DNA of 64,000 nt from Streptacidiphilus albus JL83 (GCF_000744705.1 NZ_JQML01000001.1:5776017-5840016); one strand, 5' to 3'; counted from the stretch's first letter, positions 8,229 through 16,844 are shown. Notes: generated by a model from the sequence alone, not told the origin. Numbers and translations are program-made.

Positions 8229-9221
8229 ATGGAGAATGACCGCAGGTCGGAGCGGGGTCTGCAACAGCGGCGTGACACGGATGGCACAGCATCGTCGACC
8301 GTCGGACTTGTTCCGGACGCTCCGGCGGTGCTGCTGGCGCCGCTGTTGGCACAGTTCGCGGCGGTCGCCCGGCTGCAGCATGTGACCAGGGCCGCCGCCG
8401 AGTTGGCCATGCCGCAGCCGACGCTGAGCCGCGCCGTCGCCCGGCTGGAGGCGGAGCTGGGGGTGGCGCTGCTGGCCCGGGAGGGCCGGACGGTCCGGCT
8501 GACCCGGGCCGGGGAGATCTTCCACGCCTCGGTCGAACGCGCGCTGGCCGAGGTCGAGCGCGGGGTGGAGTCGGCCCGCGAGGAGGCCGATCCGCACGGC
8601 GGTCGGGTCGCCTTCGGCTTCCTGCACACCATGGGCTCGGAGGCGGTGCCGATGCTGCTGCGCGGATTCCGGGCCGGCAGCCCCCGGGTGCGCTTCCAAC
8701 TGGTGCAGGACTACACGGACTCGATGCTGCAGCGGCTGCTGGCCGGGGAGCTGGACCTGTGCCTGGTGTCGCCGCGTCCGGACCACCCCGAGCTGGCCTC
8801 GCGCCGACTGGGCGAGCAGCGGCTGCGGCTGGTGGTCCCGGCCGACCACCGGCTGGCCGGTCGGCAGCGGGTCCGGCTCGGGGAGGTCTCCGGGGACGCC
8901 TTCGTCACCCTGGAGCCCGGCTACGGGCTGCGCCGGATCACCGACGCGCTCTGTGCCGAGGCGGGCTTCACCCCGCGGGTGTCCTTCGAGGGCGAGGAGG
9001 CCGAGACCCTGCGCGGGCTGGTCGCGGCCGGGCTGGGCGTCGCGGTCCTGCCGCCGGCCACCGCGCCCCGGCCCGACGTGGCCGAACTGCAGCTCAGCTC
9101 GCCGGGCGCCCGCCGCGAACTGGCGCTGGCCTGGGTGACCGGGCGTCCGTTGACGCCCCCGGCGGAGGCGTTCCGCGCCTATGTGCTGTCGGTGCGGGAC
9201 CAGCTGCCGCTGCACAGCTGA
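8229..9221 (+). CDS. LysR-family transcriptional regulator
   Basis: A 330-residue regulator with a disordered N-terminus of about 40 residues, then the LysR winged helix (FAAVARLQHVTRAAAEL followed by PTLSRAVARLEAELG) and a periplasmic-binding-like effector domain from about residue 125. It is expected to control the divergent MFS exporter and itself through the dyad between them. The effector is unknown. The ATG at 8229 is 6 bases after TAGATT and has no Shine-Dalgarno, suggesting a leaderless message; the long N-terminus leaves a start nearer residue 35 possible. Confidence 0.88.
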   Translation: MENDRRSERGLQQRRDTDGTASSTVGLVPDAPAVLLAPLLAQFAAVARLQHVTRAAAELAMPQPTLSRAVARLEAELGVALLAREGRTVRLTRAGEIFHASVERALAEVERGVESAREEADPHGGRVAFGFLHTMGSEAVPMLLRGFRAGSPRVRFQLVQDYTDSMLQRLLAGELDLCLVSPRPDHPELASRRLGEQRLRLVVPADHRLAGRQRVRLGEVSGDAFVTLEPGYGLRRITDALCAEAGFTPRVSFEGEEAETLRGLVAAGLGVAVLPPATAPRPDVAELQLSSPGARRELALAWVTGRPLTPPAEAFRAYVLSVRDQLPLHS

Positions 9222-9417
9222 CGGTAGACCGGGCGGGCGTTCGACCGGGGGCGCCGTCGATGGTCACCGGTGGGTGGCGCGCTCCTCCGAACGGGGCATC
9301 GCGGTTTGGGCGGGATCGCGACGCGTCGATACGTTGGGCAGTCAGTCGGGCACGCAACGTGCTGAACCCGCTCCGTCCGGCTGCCACCCCTTCCGAAGAC
9401 GCGAGGAAAACCGCCCC

Positions 9418-9843
9418 ATGAACAAGGCAACGCTCAAGGTCGCCGGTACCGCTGTGCTCGGTGTCGCGCTCGCCGCGGCCGGAGTCGGCCCGGCCGCCGC
9501 GGACGGTCTCGGCAGCTTGCTCGCCTCGATGCCGTCCGGCGGCCTGCCCACGGACAACCTGAAGACCACCGGGCTGCCGGTGAACGGGCTGCTCCCGGCG
9601 CCGCTGTCGGGCGGCGTCCGGCAGATGACCGGGGCGGCGCAGACCCTGGTCGACAGCACCGCGCCGGTCGGGCAGCAGACCAAGGTGTCCTCGCCCGGAC
9701 TGCGCGACGGCGCTCCGGTCTCCAGCAGCAGCCTGCCGGGACTGAACGGCCTGCCGATGGTGAACGGCCTGACCGGCTCCTCGCCGACCGGCGCCGCGGG
9801 CGGTCTGACCGGCGGTCTGCCGCTGCACAGCCCGCTCGGCTAG
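9418..9843 (+). CDS. Small secreted low-complexity protein
   Basis: A 141-residue protein with a clear Sec signal: MNKATLKVAG, a hydrophobic core VLGVALAAAG and a likely signal-peptidase site after PAAA (about residue 28). The mature part is rich in Gly, Leu, Pro and Ser, with repeated NGLP/GGLP motifs (LPVNGLLP, LPGLNGLPM) and no cysteine. It resembles secreted hypothetical proteins of Streptomyces; no enzymatic motif is visible. The ATG follows GAGGAAAA at a slightly long distance. A terminator follows at 9864-9903. Confidence 0.75.
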   Translation: MNKATLKVAGTAVLGVALAAAGVGPAAADGLGSLLASMPSGGLPTDNLKTTGLPVNGLLPAPLSGGVRQMTGAAQTLVDSTAPVGQQTKVSSPGLRDGAPVSSSSLPGLNGLPMVNGLTGSSPTGAAGGLTGGLPLHSPLG

Positions 9844-9863
9844 CGCGTCCCGCCGGACGCCCA

Positions 9864-9903
9864 AGCGGTCCCGGTCGCCCTCGGGGGGCGGCTCGGGACC
9901 GCT
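9864..9903. terminator. Bidirectional hairpin terminator
   Basis: Perfect 9-base arms, AGCGGTCCC (9864-9872) and GGGACCGCT (9895-9903), with a GC-rich loop that can pair further. It lies between the convergent secreted-protein and PspC genes. Confidence 0.65.
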
Positions 9904-9904
9904 G

Positions 9905-10093
9905 TCACGGCTCCTGCGGCAGCAGCACCCACAGTGCCAGGTAGACCAGGAACTGCGGGCCCGGCAGCAGGCAGGACAGCAGGAACAGCCCGCGGACGGT
10001 CCAGGGGGTCAGCCCGAAGCGGGCGGCGATCCCGGCGCAGACGCCGCCCAGGACACGGTCGTGACGGGGACGGGAGAGGGTGGTCGCGGTCAT
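9905..10093 (-). CDS. PspC-domain small membrane protein
   Basis: A 62-residue protein consisting only of a PspC domain: HDRVLGGVCAGIAARFGLTPWTVR followed in two stretches by a hydrophobic helix (about residues 35-58) ending LPQEP. Such proteins act in envelope-stress responses or remain uncharacterised in actinobacteria. The ATG is preceded by GGAGG at good spacing. Confidence 0.85.
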   Translation of the reverse strand: MTATTLSRPRHDRVLGGVCAGIAARFGLTPWTVRGLFLLSCLLPGPQFLVYLALWVLLPQEP

Positions 10094-10284
10094 CGGAACC
10101 TCCGTGGGGTGCGCTCGGGAGGGGCACGTTCCGTGCTCTCCTCTGCTTCAAGCCTCCCGCGCGGCGGGGCCGGGAACGTCCGTCGCACCGATGATCCGGT
10201 CCCGGTCCCGACCCTGCCGGAGGACGATCCGGTCTCGGGGACGGCCTCGGGGTTCCACCCCGAGGCGGAGCCGTCCAGCGCTGG

Positions 10285-10866
10285 TCAGCGCGGCGAGGGG
10301 GCGGTCGGGGCGATCCCGAAGTTGCCGGTCCTGACCGCCCCGTCGGCCCTGGCCCGGTCCCGGCGGCGCAGCGCCGCCCGCGCGGCCGGCACCAGCGCCG
10401 CATGCGCCAGCGCGATGCCGATGCCGGCCAGCAGCACGTCGTCCACGTTCAGCAGGTGGCTGGTCAGGCTGGACTGGAGCACCTCCACCCCGGTGGCCAG
10501 CAGCAGCCCGGCGAAGACGGTGCGGAGGAAGGACGGCAGGGCCGCCGCGTCCCGGCGCCCGCCGGCCAGCGGCAGCAGCACGCCGAGCGGCGCCAGCAGC
10601 AGCAGCCCGTGCAGCACTTCCAGATAGCTGTGGGTGGTGCCGACCGACAGCTCGGCGCGGACGGTCGCGAAGGGCGTCAGATTGGTGTCGGCCATCCAGG
10701 CCGCGGAGATCGGCTGGAAGGCCAGCCAGACGACCAGGCCCAGGTGGACCGCGATCAGCAGCAGCCCCAGATGACGGGCTCCGGGGTGCACCCCCTCGGC
10801 CTCCGCCGCGGGCGGGCCGCTGTCACCGCCCGGCCCGGCGGGTCGCTCGTCGGTACCCCTAAGCAC
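10285..10866 (-). CDS. VanZ-family membrane protein
   Basis: A 193-residue protein with about four membrane segments and the VanZ arrangement: LGLLLIAVHLGLVVWLA, then the NLTPF motif, EVLHGLLLLAPLGVLLPL, and VEVLQSSLTSHLLNVDD. VanZ proteins confer low-level teicoplanin resistance in enterococci; most actinobacterial members are of unknown role. The frame stays open upstream through a tandem repeat array, but the GTG at 10866 is chosen because AGGAGAG lies at ideal spacing and upstream sequence is repeat-encoded. An alternative longer product would carry four CAVSPAGKPAG repeats. Confidence 0.85.
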   Translation of the reverse strand: MLRGTDERPAGPGGDSGPPAAEAEGVHPGARHLGLLLIAVHLGLVVWLAFQPISAAWMADTNLTPFATVRAELSVGTTHSYLEVLHGLLLLAPLGVLLPLAGGRRDAAALPSFLRTVFAGLLLATGVEVLQSSLTSHLLNVDDVLLAGIGIALAHAALVPAARAALRRRDRARADGAVRTGNFGIAPTAPSPR

Positions 10867-10921
10867 GCCGGACTCTCCTCGCTGCACGCCGGGAAGGACG
10901 CGCAACGTCGCGGTTTCGGTT

Positions 10922-11051
10922 CCAGCGGGCTTGCCCGCTGGACTGACGGCACAGCCAGCGGGCTTGCCCGCTGGACTGACGGCACAGCCAGCGGGCTTGC
11001 CCGCTGGACTGACGGCACAGCCAGCGGGCTTGCCCGCTGGACTGACGGCAC
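10922..11051. repeat. Four-copy 33-bp tandem array, each unit with a perfect palindrome
   Basis: Four consecutive near-identical units start at 10922, 10955, 10988 and 11021; the last diverges in its final bases. Each contains CCAGCGGGC-TT-GCCCGCTGG, a perfect 9-base inverted repeat with a two-base loop, then a constant 11-13 base linker. There are no unique spacers, so it is not a CRISPR array. It lies between the AfsQ-associated lipoprotein gene and vanZ, both leftward, and could act as a terminator, processing site or protein-binding array. Confidence 0.9.
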
Positions 11052-11088
11052 GGGCACATCCGATCACACGCCCCTTCGGTCGCCGCGT

Positions 11089-11517
11089 TCAGGGGGTCGC
11101 GGTGGCGGCGCCCGGCGTGCCGGTCGGGACCGGCGTCGCGGTGGGAAGCAGACAGGAGAGGATCCCGTTCGACGTCGTCGGCTGCGCCGCGCTCGGGCCG
11201 GCGGACGACGTCGCGGTCGGCGCCCCGGTCCGCGCCACGCTCGGGCCGGCCGGCCCCGGCCGGCCCCCTTCGCCGTCGAAGTCCGGCCCGGGGAACGCCC
11301 CGGGCCCGGACTGGGCGGAGCTCACCCCGGGCGTGGGCGGGCAGGCCGTACGGGAGGCGCCCTCACCGGCGTCGACCGGGATGGTGGTGTCGCGGATGCC
11401 GCACGCGCTGAGCGCGAGGGCGAGCGCGAGCACGCCCGCGGCGGTGGCCGCGTACCTGGCCGCGCCGCGCGCGGTCGGCCGCGCCGCCGCGATGCTGCCG
11501 CTCGTCCTGCGCCTCAC
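11089..11517 (-). CDS. Small lipoprotein of the afsQ operon
   Basis: A 142-residue lipoprotein with an arginine-rich N-region, a hydrophobic stretch and lipobox LSAC at about residues 36-39, followed by GIRDTTIPVDAGEG. Its GTG start overlaps the afsQ2 stop by 4 bases (GTGA), so it is translationally coupled to the kinase and may take part in sensing outside the membrane. The exported part is rich in Pro, Thr and Ala and looks short, with no folded domain after the linker; loss of a C-terminal domain is possible, with the repeat array only 37 bases downstream of the stop. Confidence 0.75.
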   Translation of the reverse strand: MRRRTSGSIAAARPTARGAARYAATAAGVLALALALSACGIRDTTIPVDAGEGASRTACPPTPGVSSAQSGPGAFPGPDFDGEGGRPGPAGPSVARTGAPTATSSAGPSAAQPTTSNGILSCLLPTATPVPTGTPGAATATP

Positions 11518-13091
11518 GCCGTACCGCCCTTCGCACCGTCGTCTGCCGCGCCGCGGCCGCCCGCACCCTCGTCGTCCGCCGCGCCGCCGTCGGCGGCCAG
11601 CGGGTGGCCGGGCTCGACCGCCGAGGTCGTCGGCAGCCGCAGGGTGAAGCAGGCCCCGCCCTCGGCGGCGTTCGCGGCCGTGATCGTACCGCCGTGGATG
11701 CGCGCGTTCTCCATCGCGATGGACAGGCCCAAGCCGCTGCCCTCGGAGCGGCGCCGGGCCGCGTCCGCCTTGAAGAAGCGGTCGAAGACGTGCGGCAGCA
11801 CGTCCTCCGGGATGCCCGGACCGCCGTCGGTGACCCGGACCACCAGCTCCTCGCCCTCGACCCGGACCTGTACCCGCACCGGCGAGCCGCCGTGCTTGAG
11901 CGCGTTGCCGATGAGGTTGGCCAGGATCACGTCCACCCGGCGCGGGTCCACCCGGGCGACGATGCCGCGCGGGGCGTCCAGCTCCACCGCGTCCAGCCAG
12001 GCCCGGGTGTCGATGCAGGAGGTGATCAGGTCGGACACGTCCACCTCGTCCAGCACCAGCTTGGCGGTGCCGGCGTCGAAGCGGGTGACCTCCATCAGGT
12101 TCTCCACCAGCTCGGTGAGCCGCCGGGTCTCGCTGACCACCAGCCGCACCGCCGGGGCGATCATCGGATCGAGGTACTCGGCCTCGTCCTCCAGGATGTC
12201 GGTGACCGCGGTCATCGCGGTCAGCGGCGTCCGCAGCTCGTGCGACATGTCGGCGACGAAGCGGCGGCTGGCGTGCTCGCGCGCGCTCAGCTCCTCGACC
12301 TGGGCCTGCAGCGCCTCGGCCGCCTGGTTGAAGGTCTGCGACAGGTCCGCGAGCTCCGCCGCGCCACTGATCTCCAGCCGGGTGTCCAGATGCCCGGCGC
12401 CCAACTGCCGTGCCGCCTCGCCCAGTCGGGCCACCGGCCGGAGCACCGTCGCCGCCGCGACCTGGGCCAGCAGCGCGGAGCCGACCAGCGCCAGCAGGGT
12501 GGCGATCGACAGCGACCAGGCCAGCGAGTCCAGGTCCTTGCGCTCGTCGTCCAGCGACTTGAACATGTACGCCGTCGGACCGGAAGGCTGCACCTGGACG
12601 CCGCCGACCAGGTAGGGCGTGCCGTCGAGCGTGATCCGCTCCCAGAACAGGTGGTACTGGCCGGCCTCGGTGACGCAGTGGGCGCAGGGCTGCCCCACCG
12701 AGGCCACCAGCGCGGACGGCACCACCGACGCGCTGACGGTGGGGTCCGAGGAGGCCGTGCAACTCCCCTGCACCAGCACCACGCTGTACTGGAGGCCGGT
12801 GCGGGCCATCCCCAGCGCGGCCCGTTCCAGGTCCGCACAGGTCGGCTGCAGCGGCAGCCCGGTGACGGTGCGGTCCAGCGAGCTGCGGAAGTCGGTCAGC
12901 GCCGCGTCCTGGGTGCGCTTCAGTACGGCGTCCCGGTTCAGCCAGTAGGCGATCCCCGACACCGAGACGGCGGCGGCCAGCGCCACCAGCGCGAACACGA
13001 CGATCAGCCGTATCCGCAGCGAGGTCGTCCGCAGCCGGCGGACCAGCCGCTTTCCGGACATGGCCGGTTGGCCCATCGAACGGTCCGTCAC
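11514..13091 (-). CDS. afsQ2: Sensor histidine kinase AfsQ2
   Basis: A 525-residue membrane kinase. TM1 is at about residues 27-48, an extracytoplasmic sensor follows (roughly 49-190) with four cysteines (PTCADLE, QGSCTAS, QPCAHCV), TM2 is near 193-215, then HAMP. The HisKA box DMSHELRTPLTAM carries the phosphoacceptor histidine, and NLIGNALKHG, DGGPGIPE and GSGLGLSIA form the ATPase. The C-terminal tail is acidic and disordered. GTG at 13091 follows GAAGG. AfsQ1 lies upstream and sigQ diverges, as in S. coelicolor, where the system responds to nitrogen conditions and tunes antibiotic production. Confidence 0.92.
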   Translation of the reverse strand: MTDRSMGQPAMSGKRLVRRLRTTSLRIRLIVVFALVALAAAVSVSGIAYWLNRDAVLKRTQDAALTDFRSSLDRTVTGLPLQPTCADLERAALGMARTGLQYSVVLVQGSCTASSDPTVSASVVPSALVASVGQPCAHCVTEAGQYHLFWERITLDGTPYLVGGVQVQPSGPTAYMFKSLDDERKDLDSLAWSLSIATLLALVGSALLAQVAAATVLRPVARLGEAARQLGAGHLDTRLEISGAAELADLSQTFNQAAEALQAQVEELSAREHASRRFVADMSHELRTPLTAMTAVTDILEDEAEYLDPMIAPAVRLVVSETRRLTELVENLMEVTRFDAGTAKLVLDEVDVSDLITSCIDTRAWLDAVELDAPRGIVARVDPRRVDVILANLIGNALKHGGSPVRVQVRVEGEELVVRVTDGGPGIPEDVLPHVFDRFFKADAARRRSEGSGLGLSIAMENARIHGGTITAANAAEGGACFTLRLPTTSAVEPGHPLAADGGAADDEGAGGRGAADDGAKGGTA

Positions 13092-13177
13092 GTTGCCTTC
13101 GCAGCCTTGGAATCGGTCCTGTGGAAAGGTGGTCGCGGAAGATCCTACGAGGAAATCCCGTGGCGCGGACCGCCGGT

Positions 13178-13855
13178 CTACTGCGGCGGGTCGAGCCGGT
13201 AGCCGACGCCGCGCACCGTGCGGATCAGCGTCGGCGCGGAGGGGACGTCCTCGACCTTGGCCCGCAGCCGCTGGACGCAGGCGTCCACCAGCCGGGAGTC
13301 ACCGAGGTAGTCGTGCTCCCAGACCAGTCGCAGCAACTGCTGCCGGGAGAGGGCCTGGCCGGGCCGGTTGCTCAGCTCCAGCAGCAGCCGCAGCTCGGTG
13401 GGCGTCAACTGGAGGTCCTGGCCGGCCTTGGTGACGGTCATCGCGTTGCGGTCTATCACCACGTCGCCGAAGGTCAGCGAGTCGGTGCTCTCGCGTTCGC
13501 CGCGCCGCAGCACCGCCCGGATCCGGGCGTCCAGCACCCGCGGCTGCACCGGCTTGACGACGTAGTCGTCAGCGCCCGACTCCAGGCCCACCACCACGTC
13601 GATGTCGTCACTGCGCGCGGTCAGCAGGATGATCGGCAACTGGTCGGTGCGGCGGATCCGGCGGCAGACCTCGAAGCCGTCGATCCCGGGGAGCATGACG
13701 TCCAGGACGATCAGGTCGGGACGCTTCTCCTTGAACAGCTTCAGTCCGTCCTCGCCCGAGGCAGCAGCCGACACTTGGTGGCCCTGCCTGGTCAGTGCGA
13801 GTTCGAGCCCGGTCCGGATGGCGTCGTCGTCCTCGATGAGCAGCAGATGTGACAC
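13178..13855 (-). CDS. afsQ1: Response regulator AfsQ1
   Basis: A 225-residue OmpR/PhoB regulator. The receiver has the acidic pocket IEDDD near the N-terminus, phosphoacceptor Asp52 in VLDVMLPG, the conserved Thr in LLTARSDD and Lys in YVVKPV. The C-terminal winged helix includes LTPTELRLLLELS and RTVRGVGYRLDPP. In S. coelicolor AfsQ1 controls sigQ and antibiotic regulators. The GTG at 13855 gives the usual 225-residue length; an ATG at 13864 with a better placed GGGA would add three residues. The gene is 86 bases upstream of afsQ2 and shares its promoter region with sigQ. Confidence 0.94.
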   Translation of the reverse strand: MSHLLLIEDDDAIRTGLELALTRQGHQVSAAASGEDGLKLFKEKRPDLIVLDVMLPGIDGFEVCRRIRRTDQLPIILLTARSDDIDVVVGLESGADDYVVKPVQPRVLDARIRAVLRRGERESTDSLTFGDVVIDRNAMTVTKAGQDLQLTPTELRLLLELSNRPGQALSRQQLLRLVWEHDYLGDSRLVDACVQRLRAKVEDVPSAPTLIRTVRGVGYRLDPPQ

Positions 13856-13961
13856 GCCCGCCATTCTGTCCCATCCCGCCGCCGTTGATCGACCCCCTTC
13901 CGGGGGTTCTTGTGGGGGTTGTGCCGCGCGCGCCGCCGACTTCTTCCCGGCGCCGGGCTCT

Positions 13962-13977
13962 GTGACAGTGCTGTGAC
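13962..13977. promoter_or_regulatory. AfsQ1-type binding site
   Basis: GTGAC (13962-13966) and GTGAC (13973-13977) are direct repeats separated by exactly six bases, matching the GTnAC-n6-GTnAC pattern described for AfsQ1 in S. coelicolor. The site lies between afsQ1 and sigQ, about 100 bases from each start, where autoregulation and sigQ control are expected. Confidence 0.75.
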
Positions 13978-14078
13978 AGTCGGCGGACACCGTCATGACG
14001 CGCGGACGGCAGAGTTCTGTCTTGTCGGAGTCGGGGACTCCGGAGACCGGCACCGAACCGAACACCAGGGAGCGCACC

Positions 14079-14909
14079 ATGAACGCAGTCAACGAGGGCC
14101 GGAACGTCACGGCACTTCGCGTCGCGCGCCCTGGTCATACCGCCCAGCCCCACCGTCACCAGGCCCACGGCCCGGCGTGCACCGGGGGCACCGGCGGCAC
14201 CGGTACGGTGACCTCTCTGAACACCATGACGCTCTCACTGCGGGGTGTGGTTCTCGGATCCGCGATCCGAGAACTTCCGGGGGTCGGCGGGGGCGCCGCA
14301 GCCACCGGGGGCACGGGGGAGACCGGCGCCGTGGCGGAGGCCCCGCAGCCGGACACCTTCGCCGCCGCCGGCCGCCAGGCCGACAACGAGGAGGAGTTCT
14401 CGGCCTACGTCCGGGAGCGCCGCGCCTCCCTGTACGCCACCGCCTACCACCTCACCGGTGACCGCTTCGCCGCCGAGGACCTGCTGCAGAGCGCGCTCTT
14501 CAGCACCTACCGGGCGTGGGACCGGATCACGGACAAGGCCGCGGTCGGCGGTTACATGCGCCGTACCATGACCAACCTGCACATCTCCGCCTGGCGCCGC
14601 CGCAAGGTCAACGAGTACCCGACCGAGGAGATGCCGGAGACCGTCGGCGACACCGACGCGATGGGCGGCACCGAGCTCCGCGCCGTCCTGTGGCAGGCGC
14701 TTGCCAAGCTTCCGGAGAACCAGCGCACGATGCTGGTGCTCCGCTACTACGAGGGCCGCACGGATCCGGAGATCGCCGATGTGCTCAACATCAGCGTCGG
14801 TACGGTGAAGAGCAGCATCTGGCGCGCCCTGCGCCGGCTGCGCGAGGACGAGTCCCTGGCGTCGCAGGACGGCGACCTGGGCATGGCTTTCGGCGAGCTG
14901 GTCGCCTGA
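14079..14909 (+). CDS. sigQ: ECF-type (SigE-family) sigma factor SigQ
   Basis: A 276-residue sigma factor. Residues 1 to about 105 are a low-complexity Gly/Thr/Ala-rich extension; the sigma core follows. Region 2 spans FSAYVRERRASLYATAYHLTG and RFAAEDLLQSALFSTYRAWD; region 4 includes LPENQRTMLVLRYYEG and ISVGTVKSSIWRALRRL. Divergent from afsQ1 as in S. coelicolor, where SigQ opposes AfsQ output. The ATG follows AGGGAG at good spacing, though the extension and an internal 25-bp palindrome leave a later start possible. Confidence 0.88.
   Translation: MNAVNEGRNVTALRVARPGHTAQPHRHQAHGPACTGGTGGTGTVTSLNTMTLSLRGVVLGSAIRELPGVGGGAAATGGTGETGAVAEAPQPDTFAAAGRQADNEEEFSAYVRERRASLYATAYHLTGDRFAAEDLLQSALFSTYRAWDRITDKAAVGGYMRRTMTNLHISAWRRRKVNEYPTEEMPETVGDTDAMGGTELRAVLWQALAKLPENQRTMLVLRYYEGRTDPEIADVLNISVGTVKSSIWRALRRLREDESLASQDGDLGMAFGELVA
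14250..14274. repeat. 25-bp perfect palindrome inside sigQ
   Basis: GTTCTCGGATC (14250-14260) and GATCCGAGAAC (14264-14274) are perfect 11-base inverted arms around CGC, within the low-complexity N-terminal part of sigQ. The right arm with its flank recurs as the core of a 17-bp tandem repeat at 22248-22281. It could be an operator if sigQ starts further downstream, or a mobile palindromic element. Confidence 0.85.
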
Positions 14910-15057
14910 CCGGACCGGCGCGTCGAAGGGGACCGACCGCGGGGGTCGCGTGATCCGGGGGGATCACGGGACAGCTCGCCCGCGGTGAGGTGGGGGAACG
15001 GGGGAACGGGGCTGCGGGAGGGGGACCGTCCGGGGGGACGGGAGCCTGCGGCTTCGG

Positions 15058-15101
15058 GGAACGGGCGCGGCACCTCGGGGGAGGGACGCCGCGCCCGTTC
15101 C
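15058..15101. terminator. Bidirectional hairpin terminator
   Basis: Perfect 14-base arms, GGAACGGGCGCGGC (15058-15071) and its complement (15088-15101), with a 16-base loop. It separates the convergent sigQ and membrane-protein genes. Confidence 0.75.
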
Positions 15102-15134
15102 GCATGCCTCCGGCAGGGTCTCGGGCGCGGCCGG

Positions 15135-16727
15135 TCAGCCCGGTCGGCCCGGTCCGGTCGGGAGGCGGTAGCCGCCGGCCAGGGTGAGCAGCAGTTTGCG
15201 CCGGCTCTTGGTGCCGAGCTCACGCAGCTCCCCGTGCGGGAGGTAGCGGTAGCCGTCTATCTCGCACACCACCGCCCCGTCCTCGGGCCCGCCGCTGACC
15301 GCGGCCACGCCGACCGGGGCCGGCACACCGAGGGTGCCGCGCACGGATCCGGGCAGCGCCCGCACCCGTTGGGCGTAGCGCGGACAGGCCTCGTCGCCGG
15401 CCTCGTCGCCGTCGTCGAACAGCACCAGCCAGGGTTGGTTCTCGGGGCCGACGTTGATGTGGCCGTGCAGTCGGACATAGCGCATCGGCCGGGACGGGGC
15501 GCCGTCCAGCAGCCGCCGGACCCGGCGGGCCTTGGGCCAGGTGGCGACGGCTCGTTGGACGATCCGGGCGACACAGACGAGGGCCACGGCGGCGAGGACG
15601 AGCTGGGTCGGCAGGTTCCAGGGGAGCGGATTGTCCCCCGGGGTGGCGGAGAAGCCCGCCAGCAGCGCCGTGAAGGCCAGCGGACCCCAGGCGAAACTGC
15701 CCAGCACCTCCAGCAGGAACCAGCCGCGCGGCGAGCGGCGGCTGCGCGGCCGGGGCGGTGACACGCCCCGACCGGGACGGTGGGCGTCGCCGTAGTGCGC
15801 TGCGGCGGCCAGCGGTCCGTACCGGAGCTGGGCCGGGTCGGTGGGCAGGCTGTCCGGCTCGGGCGCAGCGGCGTCGGACGACTCCGGCAGGGGCAGCGGC
15901 CCCCAGGGGCCGGACCCGGCCCGGCGGTTCCGGCGGCGGTAGGTCAGCAGCGGCAGAGCGGTTCCCAGGATGCCTGTGCCGGCCAGGACACCGCCGACGA
16001 GTGCCATCGAGGAGCGGGTGTCGTAGAGATCCGCCGCCTGTCCGGAGAACGGCCACGGGCGGGCGACCACCCGCAGCGGCTGCCCGGTCCGTTCCCGGCC
16101 GCTGCAGTCCACGCTCGCCGAGTGGACCCCGCCCCAGGTGACCGCGCACGTGCTGTCGTCGGCGCCGGTGCCCCGGTGGACAGCGGTCACGGTCGCGGTC
16201 GTCTCGCGGCCGAAGCCGTAGGTCTGGACGTAGACGGCGCAGAGCAGCGCCGTGAGCAGCAGCGGCACCGCGCACCAGACGGGGATGTTGAGGTGGCGGC
16301 GGCGTGCGGGGGCGGTGGCCGACCAGGCGTCGGGGTCGCTCAGCAGTGTGCGGAGCGTCTCCGTGTCCCGCTCCAGCAGCCGGAACTCCCGGGCCACGCC
16401 GTCCGGTGTGCGGTAGCGCAGGGCCCGGACCGGGGCCAGCGCGAAGGTGAACGGGCGGGGCACGGACCGCAGCAGGTCGGTGACCGTGCCGTCGAGCGGG
16501 ACGGTGTTGGCCGGACCGCGCTGGGCCAGGTAGAGGAGTTCGCCCCGGCCGCGGTCCACCAACAGGTGGCCCGAGCGGTCGTCCAGCTCGCAGCGGATGT
16601 GGACGGTCCGCCCGGCGGCGACGGCGGCCTGTCGCCGCGCGCCGTTCCAGCTGCCGACCCAGCCGCTCGCGGCCCGGAGCAGGATCGGGCCGACCAGCAG
16701 GAACAGGATGTGCGTCAGCAAGGTCAT
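15135..16727 (-). CDS. Hypothetical multi-pass membrane protein
   Basis: A 530-residue protein of unknown function. It begins with a membrane segment (about 2-20); TM segments follow near 150-172, 232-255, 335-356 and 368-388, with a soluble domain containing two cysteines (DSTCAVTW, SVDCSGRE) between TM2 and TM3, probably outside. The final 130 residues are soluble and start with a basic stretch (PKARRVRRLLDGAP). No catalytic motif was recognised. The ATG follows GGGGGAG. A terminator lies just beyond the stop. Confidence 0.75.
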   Translation of the reverse strand: MTLLTHILFLLVGPILLRAASGWVGSWNGARRQAAVAAGRTVHIRCELDDRSGHLLVDRGRGELLYLAQRGPANTVPLDGTVTDLLRSVPRPFTFALAPVRALRYRTPDGVAREFRLLERDTETLRTLLSDPDAWSATAPARRRHLNIPVWCAVPLLLTALLCAVYVQTYGFGRETTATVTAVHRGTGADDSTCAVTWGGVHSASVDCSGRERTGQPLRVVARPWPFSGQAADLYDTRSSMALVGGVLAGTGILGTALPLLTYRRRNRRAGSGPWGPLPLPESSDAAAPEPDSLPTDPAQLRYGPLAAAAHYGDAHRPGRGVSPPRPRSRRSPRGWFLLEVLGSFAWGPLAFTALLAGFSATPGDNPLPWNLPTQLVLAAVALVCVARIVQRAVATWPKARRVRRLLDGAPSRPMRYVRLHGHINVGPENQPWLVLFDDGDEAGDEACPRYAQRVRALPGSVRGTLGVPAPVGVAAVSGGPEDGAVVCEIDGYRYLPHGELRELGTKSRRKLLLTLAGGYRLPTGPGRPG

Positions 16728-16844
16728 GGCGCTCCCCCGGGCCGGCGGTCGATCTTGGTGCAGGTCAGCAGTCTGCTACAGGCGCCGCGCAGCTGTACAG
16801 GACTTGCGCCGCCGGGGCGGAGTGCCGGGTTCCGGGTACGCGAA

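Noticed and set aside
10922-11051. CRISPR-like regular repeats
   Set aside because: The units are contiguous and the sequence between palindromes is the same in every copy, so there are no spacers; no cas genes are nearby.
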